In this document: piece by piece, positions 33,800 through 41,052 of the stretch
How the letters are laid out: each line of letters opens with the position of its first letter
Position numbering within the stretch: position 1 is the stretch's first letter
Source: Candidatus Aminicenantota bacterium
Lineage (GTDB): Bacteria > Acidobacteriota > Aminicenantia > Aminicenantales > Saccharicenantaceae
Direction: 5' to 3'
NCBI GenBank assembly: GCA_014360015.1
Contig: JACIYJ010000002.1
Location: forward strand, 62,001-126,000
DNA length: 64,000 bases
The notes under the pieces: model-generated
What the model saw: the letters and a program-made list of their open reading frames with translations, nothing else
What the model was told of the DNA's origin: nothing
Database searches by the model: none
Position numbers and translations under genes: made by a program

Positions 33800-35146
33800 A
33801 TGGATTTTGATGACCTGAGAGAATCTTTAAGAAGAAAAGCCAGAAACCAGCAGCAGGATAAAGTTAAAGAACTCTGGAAGAGTATCGATTCCCAGAAGGA
33901 TTTGACCACCAGAGAAAAGTTGGAAAGATTGCTGGCTCTCTCCCGGAAAAAAGAGCCGGAGAAGAAAGATCAGATAAAAACTGAGATTAGCGAAGCCACC
34001 TCGAGCCGCAACCGTCAGCCCTATCTGGTGCTGGAAAATAATTTTAACCTGAATTCCCGCTATGGTCAGATACCGATTTCTCTTGGGCTGGATGTACCGG
34101 GGAAAGTCTTGGCCGTGCTCAGCCGGGATGAAGCTTTTGAGACGCTGTCGCTGTCGCAGGCCCTTTTTATCGACCTGGAAACCACCGGACTGGCCGGGGG
34201 TACTGGCACTATCCCGTTCTTAATCGGTCTGGGGTATTTTGAAAATGACGCCTTCAAGGTGGTTCAATATTTCCTCAACGATTTGGCTGCAGAATCAAGA
34301 ATGCTGGAAGAACTGAGGTCTCTGCTCGAAGAAAAAAAATTCAGTTCGATCGTTTCTTATAACGGCAAAGGCTTTGACCTGCCGCTTCTTGAGACCAGAT
34401 TTGCTCTGAACCGCATCCGGTTTCCCTTAGCAGAATTGCCCCATCTGGATTTTCTTTTCTCAGCCCGGTATCTCTGGAAACACAAATACGAAAGCTGCCG
34501 GCTTTACAACCTGGCGCTGGAACATCTTGGAGCTGACCGCTCGGAGGACATCCCGTCTGAAGAGATTCCTTGGCGGTACTTTCAATATCTTAGAACTCAG
34601 GATTTTTCTTTAATTGAGCCGATTCTTTACCATAACCAGGAAGATATTATGTCACTTTATGGTGTGGTGGTGGCTGGCGCAGCGCTTATTGCCAAAAGCC
34701 TGGAGGGCGAGGAAATGGAAGCCGATGGTCTGGACCTCTTTGGCGTGGGAAAAATCTGGGAAAGGGCGGGTGAAGTCGAAAAGTCGGTTGTCTTTTATGA
34801 AAAAGCCCTGGATAAAAAACTTCCGGGCGAGGTTTCGGTCAGGGTCAAGAAAAATTTAGCCTACTATTTCAAAAAAATGGGTGAGTGGGAAAAAGCGTTG
34901 GAGCTGTGGCAGGACCTGCTTGAGCACAGTGAGGATCTCGACTGCTTTCGGGAGCTGGCCATGTATTACGAACACAAGGTGAAGAATCCGGAAGAGGCTC
35001 TAAAATACGCTCTGGATGGCCTGGCTCTGGCCCAGGGAGTGAGCCACAGTTACGAACAAGATTTTCAGAAAAGAGTCGACCGCCTGACAAGGAAGATGAA
35101 CCTTTTAAAATCTGTGAAAAGGACGGAGAAAGGAGGGAGTGAATGA
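33800..35146 (+). CDS. YprB-like ribonuclease H-fold exonuclease with C-terminal TPRs
   Basis: A 448-aa protein. Residues about 120-290 form a DEDD-type exonuclease domain: FIDLETTGLAGG (first acids), YNGKGFDLPLLETR (second), and YHNQEDIMSLYGV (final His/Asp). This is the RNase H-like domain of YprB proteins. After about 305 come TPR-like repeats (GKIWERAGEVEKSVVFYEKAL, YYFKKMGEWEKALELWQDLLE, YYEHKVKNPEEALKYALDGLAL). The N-terminal 60 residues are charged and helical. It overlaps the alcohol dehydrogenase gene by 4 nt. Nuclease activity on DNA or RNA is inferred from the motifs. Confidence 0.85.
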   Translation: MDFDDLRESLRRKARNQQQDKVKELWKSIDSQKDLTTREKLERLLALSRKKEPEKKDQIKTEISEATSSRNRQPYLVLENNFNLNSRYGQIPISLGLDVPGKVLAVLSRDEAFETLSLSQALFIDLETTGLAGGTGTIPFLIGLGYFENDAFKVVQYFLNDLAAESRMLEELRSLLEEKKFSSIVSYNGKGFDLPLLETRFALNRIRFPLAELPHLDFLFSARYLWKHKYESCRLYNLALEHLGADRSEDIPSEEIPWRYFQYLRTQDFSLIEPILYHNQEDIMSLYGVVVAGAALIAKSLEGEEMEADGLDLFGVGKIWERAGEVEKSVVFYEKALDKKLPGEVSVRVKKNLAYYFKKMGEWEKALELWQDLLEHSEDLDCFRELAMYYEHKVKNPEEALKYALDGLALAQGVSHSYEQDFQKRVDRLTRKMNLLKSVKRTEKGGSE

Positions 35147-36144
35147 AGGCAATGGTCCTTTCCGGGTTCAAGCCGGTGGAAGAAAGGCCGCTCAGGCTGC
35201 AGGAAGTTGACTTGCCAGTTCCAGGCCCCGGTGAGATTCTCATCAGGATAAATTATTGCGGTGTTTGCCACACCGACCTCCATACGGTTGAGGGAGAATT
35301 GCCGAAGATGGCTTTGCCCAGGATTCCAGGACATCAGGTGGTTGGAACAGTGGAGCAGATGGGTGAGGAAACCTCGCTTTTTCACCGTGGGGACCGGGTA
35401 GGAGTAGCCTGGCTTTATAGTTCCTGCGGCCGGTGTCGTTTTTGCCGGAGCGGAAGAGAAAATCTTTGCCAGGAAGCTAAGTTTACCGGATATCACGTTG
35501 ATGGTGGTTATGCTGAATATATGGTCGTGCCAGAGAATTTTGCCTATGAACTTCCGGATGATTTCCCCGACGAACAGGCAGCTCCGCTCCTGTGCGCTGG
35601 AATCATCGGTTATAGAGCTTTGAGGGTCAGTCGGATAAAGCCGGGAGAAAAGCTTGGTCTTTTTGGCTTTGGCGCTTCGGCTCATGTTACCATTCAGGTG
35701 GCCAGACACTGGGGCTGCCAGGTTTATGTTTTTTCAAGAAGCGAAGAACACAGACGGCATGCCCTGAAACTCGGGGCGTACTGGGTTGGGGCACCGAATG
35801 ATATGCCACCAGAGAAGCTTGATAGTTCCATCGTCTTTGCTCCGGCAGGTGAGGTAGCCCGACAGGCATTAAGAGTGATTGACCGGGGCGGTACTGTTGC
35901 CCTGGCCGGAATTTATATGACTCCGATTCCAGAGCTCGATTATGAAAAAGAACTTTATTTTGAGAAGGCACTGAAAAGTGTGGCTAACGCTACCAGACAG
36001 GATGGAGTTGAGTTTCTAAAAATTGCGGCCGAGATTCCGATCAGGACAGATATCCAGATTTATCCTCTGGAAAAAGCCAATGAAGCTTTGCTGGATGTAA
36101 AGCACAGCCGGATTAATGGGGCGGCTGTCCTGAAGATTGGTTAA
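35143..36144 (+). CDS. Zinc-dependent alcohol dehydrogenase family protein
   Basis: Medium-chain dehydrogenase of 333 aa. The catalytic zinc site is in CGVCHTDLHTVEGE near 38, with GHQVVGTVE near 65. The structural zinc site CGRCRFCRSGRENLC near 97-111 has all four cysteines. The Rossmann fold starts at KLGLFGFGASAHVTIQVARHWG near 172. This sub-branch (propanol-preferring AdhA/YjgB-like) uses NAD(P)H with simple alcohols or aldehydes. It overlaps the exonuclease gene by 4 nt, an unexpected functional pairing, and is followed by a tRNA. Confidence 0.92.
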   Translation: MKAMVLSGFKPVEERPLRLQEVDLPVPGPGEILIRINYCGVCHTDLHTVEGELPKMALPRIPGHQVVGTVEQMGEETSLFHRGDRVGVAWLYSSCGRCRFCRSGRENLCQEAKFTGYHVDGGYAEYMVVPENFAYELPDDFPDEQAAPLLCAGIIGYRALRVSRIKPGEKLGLFGFGASAHVTIQVARHWGCQVYVFSRSEEHRRHALKLGAYWVGAPNDMPPEKLDSSIVFAPAGEVARQALRVIDRGGTVALAGIYMTPIPELDYEKELYFEKALKSVANATRQDGVEFLKIAAEIPIRTDIQIYPLEKANEALLDVKHSRINGAAVLKIG

Positions 36145-36154
36145 TCGAGAGTGG

Positions 36155-36183
36155 TTGAAAAAATCTCCCTTATAAGTTAATAT
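36155..36183 (+). promoter_or_regulatory. Possible promoter of tRNA-Arg
   Basis: TTGAAA (36155-36160), 17 bp, TAATAT (36178-36183), giving a start about 12 nt before the mature tRNA. Confidence 0.45.
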
Positions 36184-36201
36184 TTATCCGGCTTAATTGA
36201 T

Positions 36202-36275
36202 GCGCCCGTAGCTCAGTTGGATAGAGCGTCTGACTACGAATCAGAAGGCCGCAGGTTCGAGCCCTGCCGGGCGCA
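36202..36275 (+). tRNA. tRNA-Arg (anticodon ACG)
   Basis: A full cloverleaf folds by eye: acceptor GCGCCCG pairs with CGGGCGC (36268-36274), D stem GCTC/GAGC, anticodon stem TCTGA/TCAGA with loop CTACGAA and anticodon ACG at 36236-36238, five-base variable loop, T stem GCAGG/CCTGC with loop TTCGAGC, discriminator A at 36275. CCA is not encoded. The A34 would be deaminated to inosine to read CGU, CGC and CGA. Confidence 0.97.
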
Positions 36276-36688
36276 TTTCTTATTTTCTCTATTATCAGCC
36301 AATTAGAATAAAGGAAACTCACAAAAAAACTTCATAACTCGCTACAAAACCTTTCACCCTGGCACAAATCCGGGCACACATGCTTCTGATTCTTTTCACT
36401 TATGCTATATGCTAATAATTTTTTAATTCCATTAAAATTTAAGGCTCATCCAGCTTTATTGTGAGCAAAAATGAGAGATTCCTGGGCACTTAACCTTAGG
36501 TTGAAGCTTGGACAGTTCATCGTAAATGAAGCCAATTGCAGAAATATCAATAAGATACAGAATATTCTACTTCGTCTGTCATTTTAAAAATCTTCATCAT
36601 TGAGTTTTCTATTCGCAAATTGAGAGTTATAATTCTCCAAGTTTACCCGTTTAAAAGCCGAAAGAACCAAAAAAATTAATTTAAAAAT
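36276..36688. other. AT-rich gene-free interval after tRNA-Arg
   Basis: About 410 bp with no open frame that has a start, ribosome binding site and protein-like composition. It holds GGCACAAATCCGGGCACACA near 36360-36379 (two GGCAC units 11 nt apart) and a weak GCTCA / TGAGC inverted repeat near 36442-36464. Position directly 3' of a tRNA makes an old integration scar possible, but no integrase remnant or second copy of the tRNA 3' end was seen. Confidence 0.35.
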
Positions 36689-36716
36689 TTGGAATAACAA
36701 TATTTTACAGTAAAAT
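36689..36716 (+). promoter_or_regulatory. Promoter of the adenylate-kinase-like gene
   Basis: TTGGAA (36689-36694), 16 bp, TAAAAT (36711-36716). The ATG at 36728 is 11 nt downstream of the -10 box and lacks a ribosome binding site, so a very short leader is predicted. Confidence 0.45.
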
Positions 36717-36727
36717 AGCTTCTGATC

Positions 36728-37444
36728 ATGATGAGTGAAGAAGCTTTATTTAAGGCAATTCTGCTGCTGGGACCACCGGGCGCAGGGAAGAGTCCGTTCG
36801 GGGATTTTCTGGAAAAGCAGGAAATTTCTGGATTGCGCCTGTGGCATTTTGATTTCGGCAGGGAACTGAGAAAGATTCTGGAAAAATCAAAGAAACAATC
36901 CGAGCCAGAATGTTTTTCTCCTGCCACATATTTCACCTCTTCCGAAATCGAGCGTATCCGCCAGTCAGTAGAATCGGCCACGCTGTTTGAAGAGCAAGAT
37001 AAGGAACTTGTTCAGAAAATTTTTAGATATTATCTTGAGACCCATCAAATTCAGCCCGAAGATGTACTGATTCTAAATGGCCTGCCGCGGCATCCAGGTC
37101 AGGTTGCCTGGCTCTTTGGACTGGTTAATATCCGGATGGTTATACATCTGGTTTGTTCTGAAAAAACAGCCATTAAACGCATTCTCGCCAACCTGGATGG
37201 TGAGCGCACCGACCGCGAAGATGACCGGCCAGAGGTCATCCACCGAAGGCATCAGATTTACCGGGAGCGAACTCAGCCTTTGCTTGACTACTTCAAGCAG
37301 GCTGGAATCCCGGTGGCGGAATTAAAAGTGGACGAAACTACCAGACCGGAAATTCTCTGGAAACAGTTTTCTGGCTTCGAGGTAGAAGCGCTTTTCCCAG
37401 GCTTCACCCATGGAAAATGTTTTCCTGGGCAGGGCGCCGTCTAA
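36728..37444 (+). CDS. Adenylate-kinase-like nucleotide kinase
   Basis: A P-loop kinase of 238 aa resembling adenylate kinase but divergent. The P-loop is LLGPPGAGKSPFGDFL near residue 12 with Pro after Ser; LNGLPRHPGQVAWLF near 115 corresponds to the DGFPR motif; RILANLDGERTDREDDRPEVIHRRHQIY near 151-178 corresponds to the LID/core arginine region. The insert between 40 and 90 is unusual. Its 3' end runs 123 nt into the convergent DUF1015 gene, so the last 40 residues (from about DETTRPEIL) are encoded opposite conserved DUF1015 codons. The substrate nucleotide is unknown. Confidence 0.75.
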   Translation: MMSEEALFKAILLLGPPGAGKSPFGDFLEKQEISGLRLWHFDFGRELRKILEKSKKQSEPECFSPATYFTSSEIERIRQSVESATLFEEQDKELVQKIFRYYLETHQIQPEDVLILNGLPRHPGQVAWLFGLVNIRMVIHLVCSEKTAIKRILANLDGERTDREDDRPEVIHRRHQIYRERTQPLLDYFKQAGIPVAELKVDETTRPEILWKQFSGFEVEALFPGFTHGKCFPGQGAV

Positions 37445-38698
37445 GATAACTGTGGGAAAAAGCTCGTTTTTATCCATGGCCGGCAGGTAAAAGCCGATGT
37501 TGTTGTCCTTTTTCCGGGCCAGGTTGAACAGAGATTCGTCTCCGTGAACATAATCGATGCCGCCAGCTGCCTGTTTTTTGAGGTAATCATCCAGAAAATT
37601 CTGGACTGTGCCAACGGTCAGATTGTAAGTAGGCTTCAGGAAGCGGACTGACTTAAAGGCGCTCTTGAAAACAAGCCCGGCTACCTGGTCGCTTTTTTTC
37701 TTGCGGTTGATTTCATTCTTGAGTTCATCAAAGGACCGGTGTTCTCGTATCTCAACTGCCTCCTCAAAAAACTTCTTCAGGTCTTTTTCAAAGTTCTCCG
37801 GGGTCTTTACCTCAAACAGCACCCGGTGAATCGGCTCGAACACTAAGGATTCGTCATGGAGATTGACCACTTCGACCAGAGCATAGCGCAGCGGCGAATT
37901 CTTCAGAGCTTCTATGTCTCGGATGCTGGCTTTGGTCTTTTCCCAGATAGTCTTGGCCGTGGCCAAGGAATGGTTGCCGTCACCCATGGCAAAAAGCAGT
38001 AGGGGAGTACCTTCAGGCAGGTTGTATTTGTCTAAGAACTTTTCCTGGTCAGCCAACTTTTCCAGACCGCATAAAATCATCTTCTCCACTTCTGGCTGGT
38101 TTACCAAATAACCGCGGATATGGCCCGAGTCGAACATCAGGTCAAAATCGTAGAGTTTTTTGAGCTCTTCTCTGTGGTCAGTGGCCGGACCGATGACCGA
38201 ATTGTCAGCATCGTCAATCAAGATCATGATGTGAGGGACTTCCAGGGCCGCTCCTTCTCTTATCTTGACCCGGGGTGGAATTCTTTCCAGAATCGTGCCT
38301 TCAGTTGCCCGAATCAAGCTGGTGGCTTTGGGGTTGTAATCGTATTTATCCAGGTCAACGCACAGCAGCAGCCCCTTTCTCCATCCATGGGCTGTCTCTC
38401 TTTCCACATAAATCATTCCTTCAACTGGCTGGAGAATTCCCTGATTCAGATATTCCTTCATCTTGGCCTGGATTCTGGCAATCCGGGCCTCTTTGTCCGG
38501 TGCATTGAGGTAGACTTCAGGATAAATTAGATGCAAGGTTGAGAACGCCTCTCCGACAAAAGCCTCGACCTTTTCCCAATACTCTGGTTCTGAGGTGTAC
38601 TGGTCGCAGGCGATGACTGCCCATTTCCTCAGGTCAATGCCTTTAGCCGGCAGAAGAATTTCTGGAATGCCAATAGCTAAGGAATCATAAATTTTCAT
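37322..38698 (-). CDS. DUF1015 family protein
   Basis: DUF1015 is widespread and uncharacterised. The 458-aa product shows its hallmarks: VIACDQYTSEPEYWEKVE near 30, RKGLLLCVDLDKYDY near 112, IPPRVKIREGA near 140, LFAMGDGNHSLATAKTIWE near 233, YVHGDESLFNLA near 390 and the end GALPRKTFSMGEAWEKRFYLEARK. Start at 38698 (ATG) is favoured by AAAGGG about 8 nt upstream; a TTG at 38716 is in frame. The family's conserved C-terminus lies inside the overlap with the kinase gene, so the overlap is not an annotation artefact on this side. Confidence 0.88.
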   Translation of the reverse strand: MKIYDSLAIGIPEILLPAKGIDLRKWAVIACDQYTSEPEYWEKVEAFVGEAFSTLHLIYPEVYLNAPDKEARIARIQAKMKEYLNQGILQPVEGMIYVERETAHGWRKGLLLCVDLDKYDYNPKATSLIRATEGTILERIPPRVKIREGAALEVPHIMILIDDADNSVIGPATDHREELKKLYDFDLMFDSGHIRGYLVNQPEVEKMILCGLEKLADQEKFLDKYNLPEGTPLLLFAMGDGNHSLATAKTIWEKTKASIRDIEALKNSPLRYALVEVVNLHDESLVFEPIHRVLFEVKTPENFEKDLKKFFEEAVEIREHRSFDELKNEINRKKKSDQVAGLVFKSAFKSVRFLKPTYNLTVGTVQNFLDDYLKKQAAGGIDYVHGDESLFNLARKKDNNIGFYLPAMDKNELFPTVILDGALPRKTFSMGEAWEKRFYLEARKLFPENFRSGSFVHF

Positions 38699-38736
38699 TT
38701 TATAAATCCCTTTCAAACATAAGAATCACAAATTTT

Positions 38737-38765
38737 TTTATATAATAACCTGGCCCACTTTTCAA
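38737..38765 (-). promoter_or_regulatory. Promoter of the DUF1015 gene
   Basis: Minus strand TTGAAA (38765-38760), 17 bp, TATAAA (38742-38737). Confidence 0.6.
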
Positions 38766-38852
38766 CCGATTAAAAGGGCTTTAAGACAACCCTATCTACT
38801 TTTTTAAAGCGTTCACTTTTCGACTTTAAATAACAAAGCTGACCGGCAGATG

Positions 38853-38881
38853 TTGACAAAAACGAGCTAATTCATTATAAA
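38853..38881 (+). promoter_or_regulatory. Promoter of the acyl-CoA dehydrogenase gene
   Basis: TTGACA (38853-38858), 17 bp, TATAAA (38876-38881), about 41 nt before the GTG start. Near-consensus, so strong expression is likely. Confidence 0.7.
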
Positions 38882-38929
38882 AGCAACATTGCTTGAGGCT
38901 ATATAAGTTATTTTTATGAGAGGTGCGAC

Positions 38930-40084
38930 GTGATTTCTTTTGAGCTTACTGAAGAACAAAAAGCCTTACAGGAAATGGCTCACTCTTTTGCCGAAAAAGA
39001 GATGAGACCCAGGGCTGCCTTCTATGACCGGGAAGAAAAATTCCCGGAAGACGTGATGAAAAAGGCCTTTGAAGCTGGCTTTTTGACCTGCAACATCCCC
39101 GTAGAATACGGCGGAGGCGGACTGAGTGACCTGGAAATGGCCATTATCTCTGAAGAGCTGGCCTGGGGCTGCGCCGGAATGTACACCACCATGATGGCCA
39201 ACTCACTGGCCTTTACCCCGATCATTCTTTTCGGCAATGAAGAGCAGAAAAAGAAATTTTTGACTCCCTTCACCCAGAAAATGGGCTTTGCTTCCTACTG
39301 TCTCACCGAAAGAGAAGCTGGGTCTGATACCTCAGCCATAAAAACCATTGCCAGAAAAGATGGCTCAGATTATGTCATCAACGGCTCAAAATGCTTTATC
39401 ACCAACGGCGGCGTAGCCAGCCTTTATGTGGTCTTTGCCAATGCGGCTCCGGAAAAAGGACCGCGCGGTATAACTGCGTTCATCGTTCCCCGGGAGACTC
39501 CAGGAATCACCATCGGCAAAATCGAAGACAAGATGGGACACCGGGCCTCCAACACCGCTGAGATTTTCTTTGAAGATGTCCGGGTGCCGGCTGAAAACAT
39601 CCTCGGCCGGGTCGGTCAGGGTTTCTTGATCGCTATGAGAACCTTTGACCGGACCAGAGCTGCGGTCGGAGCTGCCGGAGTAGGTGTGGCTCGAGCTGCC
39701 CTGGAATATGCTATTGATTATGCCAAGACCAGAGTTCAGTTCGGCAAACCTATCGCCACTTTCCAGGCCATTGCCTTTAAGATTGCTCAGATGGCTATGG
39801 AAATTGAAGCGGCCAGATTGCTGGTCTGGAAGGCGGCCTGGCTTGTGGACCAGGGCTTACCATGCGGTTTGAACTCAGCCATGGCCAAGTGCTTTGGCTC
39901 TGACTTAGCGATGAAAGCTTCACTCGAAGCCTTGCAGATTTTCGGCGGCTATGGCTACATGAAAGACTATCCCATTGAGAAGCTGGTCAGGGATGCCAAG
40001 CTGTTGCAGATCTATGAAGGCACCAACGAAATCCAGCGCTTAGTAATTTCCAGGGAAGTTATCGGCCCGATTATTCAGAAATAA
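38930..40084 (+). CDS. Acyl-CoA dehydrogenase (short/medium-chain type)
   Basis: FAD enzyme that makes the 2,3-double bond in acyl-CoA, passing electrons to electron-transfer flavoprotein. At 384 aa, with GTG start after GAGAGG. Signatures: FASYCLTEREAGSDTSAIKT near 120, FITNGGVASLYVV near 155, RAAVGAAGVGVARAALEYA near 243, and YEGTNEIQRLVISR near 364, whose Glu in YEGT is the catalytic base. It stands alone: no ETF, enoyl-CoA hydratase or thiolase gene is adjacent, so the substrate chain length is open. A strong promoter and a terminator flank it. Confidence 0.96.
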   Translation: MISFELTEEQKALQEMAHSFAEKEMRPRAAFYDREEKFPEDVMKKAFEAGFLTCNIPVEYGGGGLSDLEMAIISEELAWGCAGMYTTMMANSLAFTPIILFGNEEQKKKFLTPFTQKMGFASYCLTEREAGSDTSAIKTIARKDGSDYVINGSKCFITNGGVASLYVVFANAAPEKGPRGITAFIVPRETPGITIGKIEDKMGHRASNTAEIFFEDVRVPAENILGRVGQGFLIAMRTFDRTRAAVGAAGVGVARAALEYAIDYAKTRVQFGKPIATFQAIAFKIAQMAMEIEAARLLVWKAAWLVDQGLPCGLNSAMAKCFGSDLAMKASLEALQIFGGYGYMKDYPIEKLVRDAKLLQIYEGTNEIQRLVISREVIGPIIQK

Positions 40085-40118
40085 ATAACCTCTCCCCATA
40101 AAAGAATAAAAAATAAAA

Positions 40119-40145
40119 AGGGGACCATTTAAGGTCCCTTCTTTT
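40119..40145. terminator. Bidirectional rho-independent terminator
   Basis: GGGACC (40121-40126) and GGTCCC (40133-40138) close over a 6-nt loop, extended by outer A-T/G-T pairs. TTCTTTT follows on the plus strand and a long T-rich tract on the minus strand, so it can end both the acyl-CoA dehydrogenase and exbD transcripts. Confidence 0.8.
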
Positions 40146-40208
40146 CTGATGGGGAAATAGTACTCTTACACAAATAAATCAGTTAAATCAGTTCAACAAA
40201 CCACCGGT

Positions 40209-40595
40209 TTATTCTTCGAAAAGCTCAGGAATTATAGCCAGAGTTTCTACACCAGCACCTTTGCAGATATCCATGACTTCCATAACTTTGCTGAAAGGAA
40301 GCTTGGCATCGGCTCTGATGAAGATAGTCTTGTCCTGACGAGCAGCATACAGACGGCGCAGTTCTTCGAGCAGCATTCTTAATTCAAGAGGGTTTCTCTG
40401 TATTTCAACCACATCGTTTTTCTTTATGGTAAGGACGATAACGTTAGGGTCCTGGCCTCCCTTAGAATCAGCTTGGACTTCAGGCAGTTTAACGTCGATA
40501 CCTCTCTGAACCATCGGGGTGATAACCATGAAGATGATTAATAAGACGAGTAAGACGTCGCACAACGGGACGACATTGGGTTCAGCTTTCGCCAT
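40209..40595 (-). CDS. ExbD/TolR-family biopolymer transport protein
   Basis: Inner-membrane proton-channel component that energises TonB- or Tol-type systems. The 128 aa have one N-terminal helix (LCDVLLVLLIIFMVITPM) containing the essential Asp at residue 13, then a periplasmic domain with RGIDVKLPEVQA and IFIRADAKLPFSKVMEVMDICKGAG, the ExbD signature. GGAGGAG precedes the ATG. No exbB/tolQ or tonB gene is adjacent and it has its own promoter and terminator, so it is an orphan partner of a complex encoded elsewhere. Confidence 0.93.
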   Translation of the reverse strand: MAKAEPNVVPLCDVLLVLLIIFMVITPMVQRGIDVKLPEVQADSKGGQDPNVIVLTIKKNDVVEIQRNPLELRMLLEELRRLYAARQDKTIFIRADAKLPFSKVMEVMDICKGAGVETLAIIPELFEE

Positions 40596-40624
40596 AGTCT
40601 CCTCCTTTGTTTTATTAGAAAGTG

Positions 40625-40653
40625 ATTTTATTTCAAACTCTATGGTTTGTCAA
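40625..40653 (-). promoter_or_regulatory. Promoter of exbD
   Basis: Minus strand TTGACA (40653-40648), 17 bp, TAAAAT (40630-40625). Confidence 0.7.
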
Positions 40654-40773
40654 ATAAATTTCTAAATTTTTGTCACTGTTTCGATGAAGCTATTTTCGGA
40701 GATTTTTTCTTTTCAGGCAACTGTTAATTGCTTTTTTTTCTAAAAAACTTATATTTTTTGTGAAGGAGGAGGG

Positions 40774-40961
40774 ATGAAAGATCTTAAAGTCGAAGTGGTA
40801 GTCCGCTGTGGAGCCCGTCATAAAATCGGAGATCACTTTTTCATCTTCTCACCGCCAAGCAGCGCCAGGATGAGCTTCAAGATGATTGGATAGCTGAGAC
40901 TGAAATCCTTTCCTGCCCAGATCCTAAGGGAGTCAAGTTTAAGATCACCACTTTGGACTGA
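40774..40961 (+). pseudogene. Decayed small gene (TIGR04076-like), frameshift and likely internal deletion
   Basis: A very good ribosome binding site (GGAGGAGGG) precedes ATG 40774. The first 24 codons read MKDLKVEVVVRCGARHKIGDHFF, the start pattern of TIGR04076-type proteins (short strand, Cys, GHxxGDxF). That frame then stops at TAG (40891-40893) after 39 codons. In the frame shifted at a run of five T, the sequence continues LLTAKQRQDELQDDWIAETE, then ILSCPDPKGVKFKITTLD and TGA at 40959, the C-terminal pattern I recall for the same family. The segment that normally joins the halves (with C-x-x-A) is missing, so more than one lesion has occurred. Family assignment is from memory. Confidence 0.6.
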
Positions 40962-40976
40962 TTTCAGCTGAGTTTT

Positions 40977-41005
40977 TTGATTTTATTTCTGTCCTGTGGT
41001 ATAAG
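40977..41005 (+). promoter_or_regulatory. Promoter of cstA
   Basis: TTGATT (40977-40982), 17 bp, TATAAG (41000-41005); start near 41012, giving a 40-nt leader that contains the hairpins at 41026-41046. Confidence 0.55.
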
Positions 41006-41025
41006 ACTGTCTAATTTTTTCTGAA

Positions 41026-41046
41026 AAGGCTCCAGGCCTTCTGGAG
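41026..41046 (+). promoter_or_regulatory. Alternative hairpins over the cstA ribosome binding site
   Basis: AAGGC (41026-41030) can pair with GCCTT (41036-41040), or CTCCAG (41030-41035) can pair with CTGGAG (41041-41046). The two share bases and exclude each other. The second buries most of the GGAGG at 41043-41047; the first leaves it free. ATG is at 41053. Confidence 0.45.
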
Positions 41047-41052
41047 GAAAAG

